Translations under genes and position numbers: made by a program
Notes under the pieces: model-generated
Seen by the model: only the letters and a program-made list of their open reading frames with translations
Database searches by the model: none
Told to the model about the DNA's origin: nothing
Assembly (NCBI GenBank): GCA_028282905.1
Contig: JANQGW010000113.1
Location: 1-47,947 of the forward strand
Reading direction: 5' to 3'
Source: Sedimentisphaerales bacterium
Lineage (GTDB): Bacteria; Planctomycetota; Phycisphaerae; Sedimentisphaerales; Anaerohalosphaeraceae
Length of the DNA stretch: 47,947 bases
Shown: positions 7,922-17,953 of the stretch, piece by piece
How the letters are laid out: every line of letters begins with the position of its first letter
How positions within the stretch are numbered: the stretch's first letter is position 1

Positions 7922-9012
7922 ATTTGCTTCTTCCTCCTTATTGCCAGACAGCCCAAAGCCATCAGCAACAATGTGTAAGGTTCCGGGACAGGTGTGAGCA
8001 AATAGCCATGTCTGTAACCATCGGGATTGATTCCCCAGCCAACAATCCATCCATCATCATTAACTCCACGTGCCGTTTCAAGATACCAGTCTAAGTCGGG
8101 AGCGATAACAGAATTAAGGTCGATATTATTTCCTTGGCCGGTGGGGTCAAACAGACATGCGTGCCACCGATGCTCTTCTGTATAAGCCCGCCCCACAATA
8201 ATCCCGCTATCGTTAATTGCTAATGCTTCACTTTCATCACCGCCAAGCGTCCCTAAATCAATATTTCCGCTATTCAAGTCGAATAAGCAGGCTCGATAAT
8301 AATTGGCACCGGCTCTGTAGATTGTAGCAGAACCCACAATAGCACCGTTATTGTTAATTGAATAGGCATAGCTTGTTCCACCAACTTGGCTTAAGCCGCC
8401 AAGATTGATATTGTTTCCTTGTCCAGACGAATCAAATAAGCAGGCTTTTGTACTAAGATCAGAAACATGGGAAACGCCAACAATTTGACCTGAATCATTA
8501 ATCCCATAAGCCTCACTCCATTCCCCACCGAGAGTTCCGAGGTCTGTAATGTCACCTCCTGATATGTCATACAGCCAAGCACGATTGTTATTTCTGCCAA
8601 CAACTTGTCCATTGTTATTGATGCACCAAGCAGCCTGACCACCCAAATCAATATTCGCCCCGCTTCCAGAACTATCATACAAAAGAGAGCGACTGTGCGA
8701 CAAAGGGGAGCCAGCTCCCCCTACAATTTGACTCGTATCATTTATCGAAGATGCCCCACTTTGCGAATATCCCGTAGTGGTTCCTAATTCAACATTTTCA
8801 CCCGATAGACTAAATAGACATGCAGTTGGATTATTGTTTTCATTAGACGCATATCCGACAATCTGGCCAGAGTTATTAACGGAATATGCACGGCTTTGAC
8901 TTGACCAACTGCTGAGTGTTCCAAGGTCAGTAATTTCATACAAGATTTCTGAATGAATAAAGCTGGAAACGAACAGAAACATACACAGTCGGAACATTCG
9001 GAATACTTTCAT
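7918..9012 (-). CDS. PEP-CTERM sorted HAF-repeat surface protein
   Basis: This 364-residue protein starts at MKVFRMFRLCMFLFVSSF, chosen because GGAGGTG lies correctly upstream; a signal peptide follows. The body is a series of imperfect HAF-type extracellular repeats built on DLGTLGG, then ..A..INDSGQIVG, probably forming a beta-propeller or beta-sandwich array. The C-terminus is a PEP-CTERM signal: VPEP, a hydrophobic segment YTLLLMALGCLAI and an RRKK end. EpsH/XrtA-type exosortases cut such signals, so the product is probably exported and displayed or secreted. It is the first gene of an operon with a membrane protein, a sigma factor and a phage-type unknown, inside island 1. Confidence 0.9.
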   Translation of the reverse strand: MKVFRMFRLCMFLFVSSFIHSEILYEITDLGTLSSWSSQSRAYSVNNSGQIVGYASNENNNPTACLFSLSGENVELGTTTGYSQSGASSINDTSQIVGGAGSPLSHSRSLLYDSSGSGANIDLGGQAAWCINNNGQVVGRNNNRAWLYDISGGDITDLGTLGGEWSEAYGINDSGQIVGVSHVSDLSTKACLFDSSGQGNNINLGGLSQVGGTSYAYSINNNGAIVGSATIYRAGANYYRACLFDLNSGNIDLGTLGGDESEALAINDSGIIVGRAYTEEHRWHACLFDPTGQGNNIDLNSVIAPDLDWYLETARGVNDDGWIVGWGINPDGYRHGYLLTPVPEPYTLLLMALGCLAIRRKKQI

Positions 9013-9043
9013 TTTCTTCACCTCCAAGATTCTCCGCATTTAG

Positions 9044-9148
9044 CCCATTAAAAAAGGGCACCGCTACAACACGCCCCACTGAGGCCCGGCAAGGCCATGA
9101 GAGAACATGGAGAGCAGCACCCCGTATCGAGGCACTGACTACAACACG
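9044..9148 (-). promoter_or_regulatory. Repeat-containing leader upstream of the PEP-CTERM operon
   Basis: Two near-identical blocks, GGCACTGACTACAACACG (9131-9148) and GGCACCGCTACAACACG (9057-9073), flank short potential hairpins, for example CCATG/CATGG and GCCC/GGGC at about 9044-9060, the latter close to the start codon. This could be a cis-acting RNA leader or paired operators. It matches no riboswitch class I recognise. Confidence 0.35.
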
Positions 9149-9276
9149 TTTCTCTCAATGTGAAATTTGCCGGTTTCAGTGAGAACGCACTTAGTCCAGT
9201 GGACTTACATATTAAATTGTCGAAATATATTGTAGGGCAATCCTCCTGTATAAATCAAGCCAAAAGAAGACAGACG

Positions 9277-9305
9277 TTGCCAAAACACCCCAAATTCAGT
9301 ATAAT
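9277..9305 (+). promoter_or_regulatory. Promoter of the rightward island genes
   Basis: TTGCCA (9277-9282) and TATAAT (9300-9305) are separated by 17 bp. The first ATG of the transcript (9313) opens a four-codon ORF ending before the 9332/9350 gene. Confidence 0.65.
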
Positions 9306-9349
9306 TACGGGCATGAGGTTCCGCTAATCCAATGAAAGACAGGAAGACA

Positions 9350-10369
9350 ATGGTTGATTTTCATGAAATACACAAGGGCGTAAAAGAAGAAGGGAAGAGT
9401 GGCATAAAACGAAAGTCATACAAGCGACCCTGTTATGCAAAAGAGCATTGCATTAGTGCACGCCCAAACTATGGTAACTTGCTTTACCCTGTCTGCCCTG
9501 TTTTGCGGGAAATGTGGAAAGATTATCCACAGAATAATATATCAGAGATCATATCAACAGGATTGCCATTGTTGGATGCAGTAAATAGAATCCACACTGT
9601 TTTTAATAATCTGTCAGAATTGAAACCAAACTCTGATACAATCATCTTGTGTGCACACAAGAGAAATTCTTATGAAAAGAAAAATTTCTTGACTGAATTG
9701 TTGAATCCTATTCTTGATGATATGATAGCATTACCTGAAAAGTTGAAAAATACTTTTCCCAGCACTGCCCCAAAACTGGAAAAACTCATAAATAATTTCA
9801 TGGCGGTTATAGATTCATATACCATACATAGTCAATGTGATCTATACCTCCTTCCCCCAAGTTACTACGGCTGTGATATATTTCTTTTTGATGCATGGAG
9901 AAAGCAGCTTACGGAATCACAGCCAAAAGGTATCGTTGATTATGGGGGAGCTAACCAAGAACCTGATGATTTGGTACGAATAACCAAAAGAGCGTTAACT
10001 TGTACTTTTCCTGTCGATGCCATACTGACAAGTAAACCAATTTACAAAGAGCTTGAGGAGATTGCTAAACACTTGGATAGGGAGAAAAGCGGGTATCCGA
10101 GAATAAGAGAAATTAATACGGCTATTGATCTTTTAACATTTATGCAACGATATTGTGTATCTGACGAATCAATAGATTTGAAAAGCAAAAGAGAAATGCT
10201 CCAGAAATCTAAAAAAATACAACTTCCCGAATTGGCAAGGGATTATATTAAGGGGAGTAAAAACATCTATTGGGCCAATGATTTAATCAAAGATTGGAAC
10301 AACTATTGTATTCATCATCCAACATTACCACCACTTGACATGAAAAAAGTACGGATAAGTACGGATTAG
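9350..10369 (+). CDS. Unknown island protein
   Basis: The reading frame is open from an ATG at 9332. I prefer the ATG at 9350 (MVDFHEIHKGVKEEGKSGIK) because GGAAG precedes it, giving 339 residues. The protein is mostly helical and charged, with a basic N-terminal segment GIKRKSYKRP and cysteines near the N-terminus, and has no signal peptide or membrane helix. The last codons are embedded in a 10-bp tandem repeat. I do not recognise a family. Its AT-rich composition differs from the surrounding host genes, consistent with acquired DNA. Confidence 0.65.
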   Translation: MVDFHEIHKGVKEEGKSGIKRKSYKRPCYAKEHCISARPNYGNLLYPVCPVLREMWKDYPQNNISEIISTGLPLLDAVNRIHTVFNNLSELKPNSDTIILCAHKRNSYEKKNFLTELLNPILDDMIALPEKLKNTFPSTAPKLEKLINNFMAVIDSYTIHSQCDLYLLPPSYYGCDIFLFDAWRKQLTESQPKGIVDYGGANQEPDDLVRITKRALTCTFPVDAILTSKPIYKELEEIAKHLDREKSGYPRIREINTAIDLLTFMQRYCVSDESIDLKSKREMLQKSKKIQLPELARDYIKGSKNIYWANDLIKDWNNYCIHHPTLPPLDMKKVRISTD

Positions 10370-10387
10370 CAAGGATTAGTAAGAACC
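10349..10387. repeat. Four tandem 10-bp repeats
   Basis: GTACGGATAA, GTACGGATTA, GCAAGGATTA and GTAAGAACC lie head to tail at 10349, 10359, 10369 and 10379, overlapping the end of the preceding ORF. The helical-turn spacing suggests iterons, arm-type integrase sites or operator sites next to the HTH gene at 10462. Confidence 0.6.
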
Positions 10388-10461
10388 GGCACTTTTTTTT
10401 CACTTTCACGCTGATATTCTAAAATCCAATAAAATTTCAATGTTTTTTTTGGAGAATAGAA

Positions 10462-10698
10462 ATGTCAGAAAACCATCATTCACACAACGAAAAATTACTT
10501 AACGCATCTGATGTTGGGGAGCTGTTGAATTGCAGCAAGCGGTCTGTTTGCAGGTATGCTGCCGCCTCTCGTATTCCCTCTCCTATTCAGTTGTCAGGAT
10601 CAAAAAAATGGAAACTCTCAGACATCAGCTTATTTCTTGAGTGTAATTGTGATATGGCTGAGTATCAAACTCGGAAGGAGGCCGAAAATGTCAGCTAA
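10462..10698 (+). CDS. AlpA/excisionase-like HTH protein
   Basis: This 78-residue protein has an HTH_17 (MerR-like winged helix) domain: LNASDVGELLNCSKRSVCRY, then SPIQLSGSKKWKLSDISLFL. Members are excisionases, AlpA-type activators or small DNA-bending proteins. It starts the row of small DNA-binding genes that leads into the integrase and overlaps the next gene by 11 bp. The start follows a purine-rich TTTTTTGGAGAATAGAA leader. Confidence 0.75.
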   Translation: MSENHHSHNEKLLNASDVGELLNCSKRSVCRYAAASRIPSPIQLSGSKKWKLSDISLFLECNCDMAEYQTRKEAENVS

Positions 10699-11032
10699 AA
10701 AACAAAGGGCCGTTGCAACGGCCCCAAAACAACTACTTCACAGAAAATCATATACCAAATCCTCTGGTTCGTCAAGGGCAGATCGTATCCAAGAACATCT
10801 GACGAATATGCCACGGCAATATCGAAATGTTTACAGCATAGCAATGAGCGGTCAAAGTTTACGGGCAGCGGTAAACAGCCAGTGCATCGAGTGTATGGGT
10901 TATTCATTGAGTCAAGTCAAGGAATGCTGCTCGCCACAGTGCCCTCTTTTCCTCTATCGTCCATTGAACGGTGTCTCCTACGGCGTATCTGGCATGGGCC
11001 AGAACCGCACAGAAACCACGAAAAAGGATTGA
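10688..11032 (+). CDS. Small zinc-finger-like phage/island protein
   Basis: The start at 10688 is set by an excellent GGAAGGAGG Shine-Dalgarno and overlaps the upstream gene. The 114-residue product has a basic N-terminus (MSAKKQRAVATAPKQL) and a metal-binding-like cluster CIECMGYSLSQVKECCSPQC followed by PLFLYRP. The CxxC...C....CPL..YRP pattern recurs in small phage proteins of unknown function. It probably binds zinc and possibly nucleic acid. Confidence 0.7.
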   Translation: MSAKKQRAVATAPKQLLHRKSYTKSSGSSRADRIQEHLTNMPRQYRNVYSIAMSGQSLRAAVNSQCIECMGYSLSQVKECCSPQCPLFLYRPLNGVSYGVSGMGQNRTETTKKD

Positions 11033-11045
11033 GGGGTAGTCTGGT

Positions 11046-11639
11046 ATGGCTCAGGAAGATCGCCGCTATATCAATAAGCCTATTGGCGTCATTCAAAATA
11101 AAATATTGACACCGATAGAGCAGGATTATCTCTGTTTGATTGCGAGTTTGGAAAAGAAGGAAGGGTGTACCGCAAGCAACAAATGGTTCGCAGGGTATTT
11201 TGATGTTAAGCGTCAAACAGCACAGGAACACATCGGAAATCTGAAGAAAAAAGGCTTCATTGATACTTCTGAGAAAAAGAAAGGCGGCAAAACAGAAAAA
11301 AGGACTATTTGGATTATTGATTCTTATAGCAGGGAAGTCCTGCTAATGGATAGCAGGAAAAGCCAGTCAGGATTGGCAGGAAATTCGGAAAAGGATAGCA
11401 GGAAAACCCCTACCCATAAAATAAATGAAAATAAATATAAAACAAACAGCGGCCCGCCTTTGCCTGCTGAGGGGCAGGCAGGCCGCTTGATAGAAAACCC
11501 GGAACAAGTTATCGCCGAAAATCTCAAGAAAATCGGCAAGAAGCCACGGGGTAAATTGAAGCCAGAGGAACAATGTCAGCAAGACAAGAAAGCTCAGATT
11601 AAAGCCCTTTTGGAAGACGAAAAAACGAAATCAACATAA
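11046..11639 (+). CDS. Winged-helix (HTH_36-like) replication or regulation protein
   Basis: This 197-residue protein has an N-terminal winged-helix segment: TPIEQDYLCLIASLEKKEG, then NKWFAGYFDVKRQTAQEHIG, then LKKKGFIDTSEKK. The rest is low-complexity, basic and hydrophilic. This layout resembles the helix-turn-helix proteins of phages and plasmids that act in replication initiation, but the enzymatic part of an initiator is absent, so a regulator is equally possible. Confidence 0.65.
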   Translation: MAQEDRRYINKPIGVIQNKILTPIEQDYLCLIASLEKKEGCTASNKWFAGYFDVKRQTAQEHIGNLKKKGFIDTSEKKKGGKTEKRTIWIIDSYSREVLLMDSRKSQSGLAGNSEKDSRKTPTHKINENKYKTNSGPPLPAEGQAGRLIENPEQVIAENLKKIGKKPRGKLKPEEQCQQDKKAQIKALLEDEKTKST

Positions 11640-11650
11640 GGACAAAGAAA

Positions 11651-11848
11651 ATGAATAGATTATTGAAAACGAAAGATGCAGCAAAGTATCTCTGTATGAG
11701 TGAAAAGACATTGTGGAATCTTACCAATGCCGGACAGGTACGAGCAGTTCGTATGGGACGGTTGGTGCGATATGACCCAGACGATCTCGATGCGTTCATT
11801 GAACAATGTAAAACGGAAATATCGCAAAAACCTCAAATCGATACTTGA
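11651..11848 (+). CDS. Excisionase-family HTH protein
   Basis: This 65-residue HTH_17 protein is MNRLLKTKDAAKYLCMSEKT followed by LWNLTNAGQVRAVRMGRLVR and a YDPDDLDAFI helix. That is the canonical small excisionase/DNA-binding fold. The start follows AAGGACAAAGAAA. Its position two genes upstream of the integrase supports a directionality-factor role (xis), as inference. Confidence 0.8.
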   Translation: MNRLLKTKDAAKYLCMSEKTLWNLTNAGQVRAVRMGRLVRYDPDDLDAFIEQCKTEISQKPQIDT

Positions 11849-11871
11849 CTATTAAGCAAGTAATGTTTATT

Positions 11872-12075
11872 ATGAAAAGTATGATTGCAAAACAAATCAC
11901 AAAAGCGATTAAGAAATCCGGCTTGAGTCGGTATCAAATCCACAAGGACACCGGGATTGACCAAGCTGTTTTATCCAGACTTGTCAATCAGGGAATCTGC
12001 TCGTATAAATTAGCGGACCAGCTTTGTGAGTATCTGGGGCTGGAATTAAGGCCTAAACAGTCCAAACGAAAGTGA
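11872..12075 (+). CDS. XRE-family HTH protein
   Basis: The start at 11872 (MKSMIAKQITKAIKKSGLSR) gives 67 residues; in-frame ATG 11863 and TTG 11845 are alternatives and none has a strong Shine-Dalgarno. The helix-turn-helix is LSRYQIHKDTGIDQAVLSRL followed by KLADQLCEYLGLELRPK, a Cro/C1-type fold. The stop lies 8 bp before the integrase start, so the two are probably co-transcribed. A role as repressor of island genes is likely but unproven. Confidence 0.75.
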   Translation: MKSMIAKQITKAIKKSGLSRYQIHKDTGIDQAVLSRLVNQGICSYKLADQLCEYLGLELRPKQSKRK

Positions 12076-12083
12076 GGGTCATC

Positions 12084-13498
<1,415 letters not shown>

Positions 13499-13831
13499 TA
13501 TGTTATTTAACAGCAATGGGTTACATCGCCGTTATTTACATGTCGTCATCTTGTAACCATACACGAAATCAATTCGTATTGAGGCCACAAATAAAAAAAG
13601 CCGGAATACCCGTTCCGACAAATTCGGGGTTAATTTACACTCTGATAGCGTATATTGCAAGAAAATTAAGGGTAAAATTTTCTTTTTTAATCATTATCAG
13701 TAACAATCACTTCAAGGCTATTTGGGGCTGGAACATGATGGCACAGCCCCATTCCCAACCCAATAATGCAATCAGGGCATTTTGTAACCCATATCTCAAC
13801 TTCTGCGAAAACGATCCGCAATGAAAACCGA
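13499..13831. other. Intergenic region, nothing recognised
   Basis: These 333 bp lie between the tRNA-Lys 5' end and the stop of the GH2 gene. I see no convincing gene, and no clear hairpin plus T-run for the GH2 transcript. The tRNA promoter must lie here, but I could not define it. Confidence 0.5.
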
Positions 13832-16552
13832 TTAAAATTCAAACAGAATTTTCGCTTTATACTGCCCCTTAGCTTGATTCAGTTGGCTCATTGGGCCCAT
13901 TTCTGACGTTTTTTTGAATTTGGTACCTATCGCACTGATGCCGTGCATGAATGAAATGCCACCGTCCGGATTTTTCACCTGAGCTTTGCTCTTGCTGTTG
14001 CCATGATAAAATTTACCAACCCTGAGAAAAACATCCGGGCTGAACAACTTTATGCCGACTTTCCCGGTTTTGAGTTTCACATCGGCCCAGAAAACATCCT
14101 TGTAGTATCCGCCGAACTCGGGACCGGTCCAGCACTGGCCGGCGATGGCCTGATTATATTCACGATGCCAGACATTCATCCAGCCGCCTTTCATGCGGTT
14201 TTTCCAAACCCGGAAAGGCCCCTGCCCCAGCCAGCTCATCGATTTAAACGCCTCTTCCGGGCAATCAAAGCTGATACCATAATAATCGTATTGCCCTTCT
14301 ATGCTAAAGCTGTAATCCAGCTCAAGTTTTCCATCCGGCTTAACAGTCCATCTGAAATGGTCCAAACCGTTTGCGTTCTTCGAATCTAATACAAAATTAT
14401 CATTGAGCTTCCAAGTCACCGTAGAATTGTCCTGATGATTTACCTGCGGGGCACTTATCAACCGGGGACCATTGTTAAACGCAATTGTTTTCCCTCTTCG
14501 TGAAATATTAATTAAGAGGCCGCTGTCTTTGTCAAAATCGTACTGAAAAGCATACCCCGAAACAGAGATAATCTCATTTTTCACCGTAAACCGCAGCGGT
14601 TCGCCACTATCAACGGATTCGGCGAGAACCGCGTTACGGTCCTTATTCATCCGGCTCCATTTCCAGATATGCCGCCCGTCAACATCATACGCGTCAAGGT
14701 AAAATACATCACAGTCTTTCCAGTTATCCGGTAAATCGACTTTGAGACTCCCCTTTTGCCTCGGCTGAATACTGACAACTGTCGCGTCTCCGGCATACTG
14801 AACATTCTGTCCCTGCTTGTCGAAATTAACCAACTGCCATTTGAATTTCAATTGGTTCAAATTTGTGAAGTGATATTCATTCTTTACTTCAATTGTTCCG
14901 TCAAACTCTTCATCGAACTGTTGTTCACCGATCTGAACGGGCGACCAGATTTCCTTGATGGTATAATAGCTTCCCTCTTTCTCATGATACGGTCCAACAA
15001 TGCCGTCGGGTGCCCTTGAGCCGTGGGTATCAATTATTCCCTCTTTATCGGTGCGAATCACCCCCTCGTCCGCCATGACCCACAAAAACCCGCCGACACC
15101 CATTTTCGACGCTCGCGTCGCAGTCCAATAATCCTCCAGTCCCGCACCGTGGCCGCCGTCATAGAGGCCATGCAGGAATTCCGTCGGCATAAACAAGCGG
15201 TCAGCAGCCAGTTTCTTCACCGTGCTGTCGTAGGATTCATAATGATCCGTATCCACTCCATCATGGTAGTCCCATGGATGCAGGACCTTCCGTTTTTGTA
15301 AGTCATATTTAGCAAACTCTTCATCGAGATCATGATTCCAGCCGCCCTCATTGGCATTGTCCCAAAATAAAATCGACGGATGGTTCACATCACGTTTGAG
15401 CATTTCAGCCACAAGTTTTTTTCCTACCTCCGTCGCATACGAAGGTTTCTGCCAGCCGGCCAGTTCATCCAGAACATACAGGCCCAATTCATCGCAGGCC
15501 TCCAGAAACATTTTGTCCGGAGGATAGTGACTCATGCGAACCGCATTCATGTTCATAGCCTTTATCAACCGAGCATCATCATAACATTCCTGCCGGCTAA
15601 GACATCGACCTGAATCCGGCCGGAAACTGTGGCGGTTGACACCTTTGAGTACAATTTTGCGGCCATTGAGATACAGCCCGTCTGATTCGCGCACCTCAAA
15701 TGTCCGAAAACCAAATCGCTCTGTGCATCGATGAATGATCTGATCGCCTTCACAGAGTTCCAGTCTCACTTTGTATAGTTCCGGAGTTTCCGCCGTCCAT
15801 TGTTTTATGTTTTCGACTTTTGTTTGAAGCAAAATTTCATGGCCCATAATTTCCGCCACAAATACAGAGCCAACCGGGTTATCTTCAGAGTCAACAATCT
15901 GCCCCTTGAGCTTGTTGGCGTTTTGTAATTTATTGGTGTAAACCGCCACAGAAAACTTTCCATCCGCCCGCGCGTCAATCGAGGTCCAATCAATATATTC
16001 CTGTGGGTTTACTTCCAGGTACACCCCGCGGTAGATGCCGCCAAAGACCCAATAGTCCGCTTTCCGCTCTGCTTTTTCAACAGAATCGCTTGAGGAGACT
16101 TTGCTGACCGTCACTTCCAGAACATTTTGTCCGGGCAAGATTAAATCCGTAATATCATATTTAAATTCATAAAACCCTCCCTGATGAACCGGACCGGCGG
16201 ACTTTCCGTTGATAAACACCTTGGTGTCAGTCATCACACCTTGGAATACAATACGGACTTTCTTTGCCTTCCAGGATTCAGGGGCATGGAACGTGGTTTT
16301 ATATTTCCCCTGCTCATTCGCTTTGTCGTTGTCATGCCCATAGTTATAGGCCCCAAAGCCCTGCAGTTCCCAGTTGGAGGGGACATCGATTGTGGTCCAT
16401 TGGCCGGAGTTCATCCCGGAAGTACAGAAAAAATCCCACGGAACCGCAGAGTCCTTGTCTTTGCCGGACAAATAAACGATTTCTGTTGTGTCACTGAATA
16501 CCTGTCCGGAAATTAACAAACTAAACAAAATTAAGCAGATACTATATCTCAT
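13832..16552 (-). CDS. Secreted GH2 glycoside hydrolase (beta-galactosidase-like)
   Basis: This 906-residue protein has a signal peptide MRYSICLILFSLLISGQVFS. The GH2 order follows: jelly-roll sugar-binding domain (about 25-200, with WDFFCTSGMNSGQWTTIDVP and VFINGKSAGPVHQGG), immunoglobulin-like domain (to about 290) and TIM barrel (about 295-560). The barrel starts VLKGVNRHSF; the acid/base motif is in FWDNANEGGW, with a candidate nucleophile Glu in FMPTEFLHG. A C-terminal beta-galactosidase small-chain-like sandwich has SMSWLGQGPFRVWKNRMKGG. It probably removes terminal beta-linked hexoses outside the cytoplasm. It is the last gene of the sugar cluster. The exact substrate (galactoside, mannoside or uronide) cannot be read. 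Confidence 0.9.
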   Translation of the reverse strand: MRYSICLILFSLLISGQVFSDTTEIVYLSGKDKDSAVPWDFFCTSGMNSGQWTTIDVPSNWELQGFGAYNYGHDNDKANEQGKYKTTFHAPESWKAKKVRIVFQGVMTDTKVFINGKSAGPVHQGGFYEFKYDITDLILPGQNVLEVTVSKVSSSDSVEKAERKADYWVFGGIYRGVYLEVNPQEYIDWTSIDARADGKFSVAVYTNKLQNANKLKGQIVDSEDNPVGSVFVAEIMGHEILLQTKVENIKQWTAETPELYKVRLELCEGDQIIHRCTERFGFRTFEVRESDGLYLNGRKIVLKGVNRHSFRPDSGRCLSRQECYDDARLIKAMNMNAVRMSHYPPDKMFLEACDELGLYVLDELAGWQKPSYATEVGKKLVAEMLKRDVNHPSILFWDNANEGGWNHDLDEEFAKYDLQKRKVLHPWDYHDGVDTDHYESYDSTVKKLAADRLFMPTEFLHGLYDGGHGAGLEDYWTATRASKMGVGGFLWVMADEGVIRTDKEGIIDTHGSRAPDGIVGPYHEKEGSYYTIKEIWSPVQIGEQQFDEEFDGTIEVKNEYHFTNLNQLKFKWQLVNFDKQGQNVQYAGDATVVSIQPRQKGSLKVDLPDNWKDCDVFYLDAYDVDGRHIWKWSRMNKDRNAVLAESVDSGEPLRFTVKNEIISVSGYAFQYDFDKDSGLLINISRRGKTIAFNNGPRLISAPQVNHQDNSTVTWKLNDNFVLDSKNANGLDHFRWTVKPDGKLELDYSFSIEGQYDYYGISFDCPEEAFKSMSWLGQGPFRVWKNRMKGGWMNVWHREYNQAIAGQCWTGPEFGGYYKDVFWADVKLKTGKVGIKLFSPDVFLRVGKFYHGNSKSKAQVKNPDGGISFMHGISAIGTKFKKTSEMGPMSQLNQAKGQYKAKILFEF

Positions 16553-16648
16553 TTTTGATCCTCAATTTTTTTTGCATAAAAATATCAAACTATCAACGGT
16601 CCGGAGCTCGACGCCTGTTTAGAGTACCTCACTATTCCCGATTAACCT

Positions 16649-17899
16649 TCACGTTCCGATGAATATGGGCTTAATATGCCTATCGAAAATATTATATGTC
16701 ACATGCTCGGCGATAACATCTTCATATTGCTCCAGCGCCTCGATATAATTATCACCTAACTCTACAGCAATTTTGTAGCCAACATGAAGCAACTGTCTCA
16801 TATTCAAATTGTAATGCGAACAGTCCGGGTCATGAGTCACAGCGTCTTTGAACTGCCGACTCGTCCAGGCATCGACTTCTTCCACCGCGGGGAGTTCGGT
16901 CTTGTTAATGTCAATAACGGCTGCATAAGGACCGCATAGTTCATCAAATCGTCGAAAGGCCTCTGCATAGATTTTTTTAGCAATCTGCAACCCCTGTCCA
17001 TCAGCGACTGCCAAACCAATAATTTCCTCCAGCCAGGTGGTCCCTGCCGTCTTTACGTGCAGGCCGGCATTAAACTTGCGAATTGCCTTATTAACCGGGT
17101 TATAGATGGAGAACTTATCACTGCCAGAGTGAATGCTGAGCTTGAGATTTTCCGGCAAGTCAAATTCTCTTATCGCAAACTGGATGACAGCCAAGTCCTG
17201 ATTGAACTCTTTTTCAAAGAGATCAATATCACCCACATAGTCCACGCCTTTGTTGAATCGGCCGGTAAATTTTGGTGCAATTGTTTGTGCGGGAATGCCT
17301 TCCGCAGAAATTGCCGCGAGAATAAACAACATCTCAGCGGGGGTTTGCGCCTGATCCGTTTCATCCATCGAAACTTCCGTAATAAAATTCCCCCGCCCTT
17401 TCTTGGATTCTATGTGCCGGTATAACCGGCCGGCCTGCTTGACAGCCTGAAGTACTTTTGAAGCCGTTTTTCGGATCAGTTCTCCGGTTATCTCAATGGG
17501 TTCATCCAGCCCTTCAATCTGCTGGAACCCGATATATTTTCGGTTATTTTCAACAAACATTTCGATGTCTGTATCGGCGGCCTTTTGTCCAATGAAGTCG
17601 GCGACATCCAAAGTGAAAAAATCCGACGCTTCGATGAAAAGATCGACATTGGACATATTGATGTGATCGGCATCCACATGATAACTGCCCTGCCAAGCGA
17701 GCGTTTTTACGGCGGCATCGGCTTCCTGGCGGACCGATGCCGGTTGCGTATGAATTATACTGTGTTCACGATGGGATTTATTCCAGACCGGCACAATATC
17801 GACTCCGGCCTGTTTTGCCTGAATCATTGCGGCTAACTGGGCCTTGCCCTGATGTGCAAAGCGGTCGCCAATCCCAAAGGAATATTTTTCCAACTGCAT
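16649..17899 (-). CDS. uxaE: Tagaturonate epimerase-like protein (UxaE family)
   Basis: The start at 17899 (MQLEKYSFGIGDRFAHQGKA) is chosen over an upstream in-frame ATG because GGAGAG precedes it, giving 416 residues. The sequence matches the tagaturonate/fructuronate epimerase family in general pattern, including LKLSIHSGSDKFSIYNPVNK and YHVDADHINM, with candidate metal ligands in the H-D-H patches. The family interconverts D-tagaturonate and D-fructuronate, joining galacturonate catabolism to the 2-keto-3-deoxygluconate route. The GH28 polygalacturonase-like gene upstream in the cluster supports a uronate role. No other uronate isomerase or reductase is in the window. Confidence 0.8.
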   Translation of the reverse strand: MQLEKYSFGIGDRFAHQGKAQLAAMIQAKQAGVDIVPVWNKSHREHSIIHTQPASVRQEADAAVKTLAWQGSYHVDADHINMSNVDLFIEASDFFTLDVADFIGQKAADTDIEMFVENNRKYIGFQQIEGLDEPIEITGELIRKTASKVLQAVKQAGRLYRHIESKKGRGNFITEVSMDETDQAQTPAEMLFILAAISAEGIPAQTIAPKFTGRFNKGVDYVGDIDLFEKEFNQDLAVIQFAIREFDLPENLKLSIHSGSDKFSIYNPVNKAIRKFNAGLHVKTAGTTWLEEIIGLAVADGQGLQIAKKIYAEAFRRFDELCGPYAAVIDINKTELPAVEEVDAWTSRQFKDAVTHDPDCSHYNLNMRQLLHVGYKIAVELGDNYIEALEQYEDVIAEHVTYNIFDRHIKPIFIGT

Positions 17900-17953
17900 T
17901 CTATCTCTCCAAGCTCTCATTATTTCATATTCGGTTGCGGTATAAAAATTTCA

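Noticed and set aside
9056..9148. CRISPR-like direct repeats
   Set aside because: Only two copies 74 bp apart with no further units and no cas genes in the window.
13516..13824. 102-residue ORF between tRNA-Lys and GH2
   Set aside because: No ribosome-binding site and no recognisable domain.
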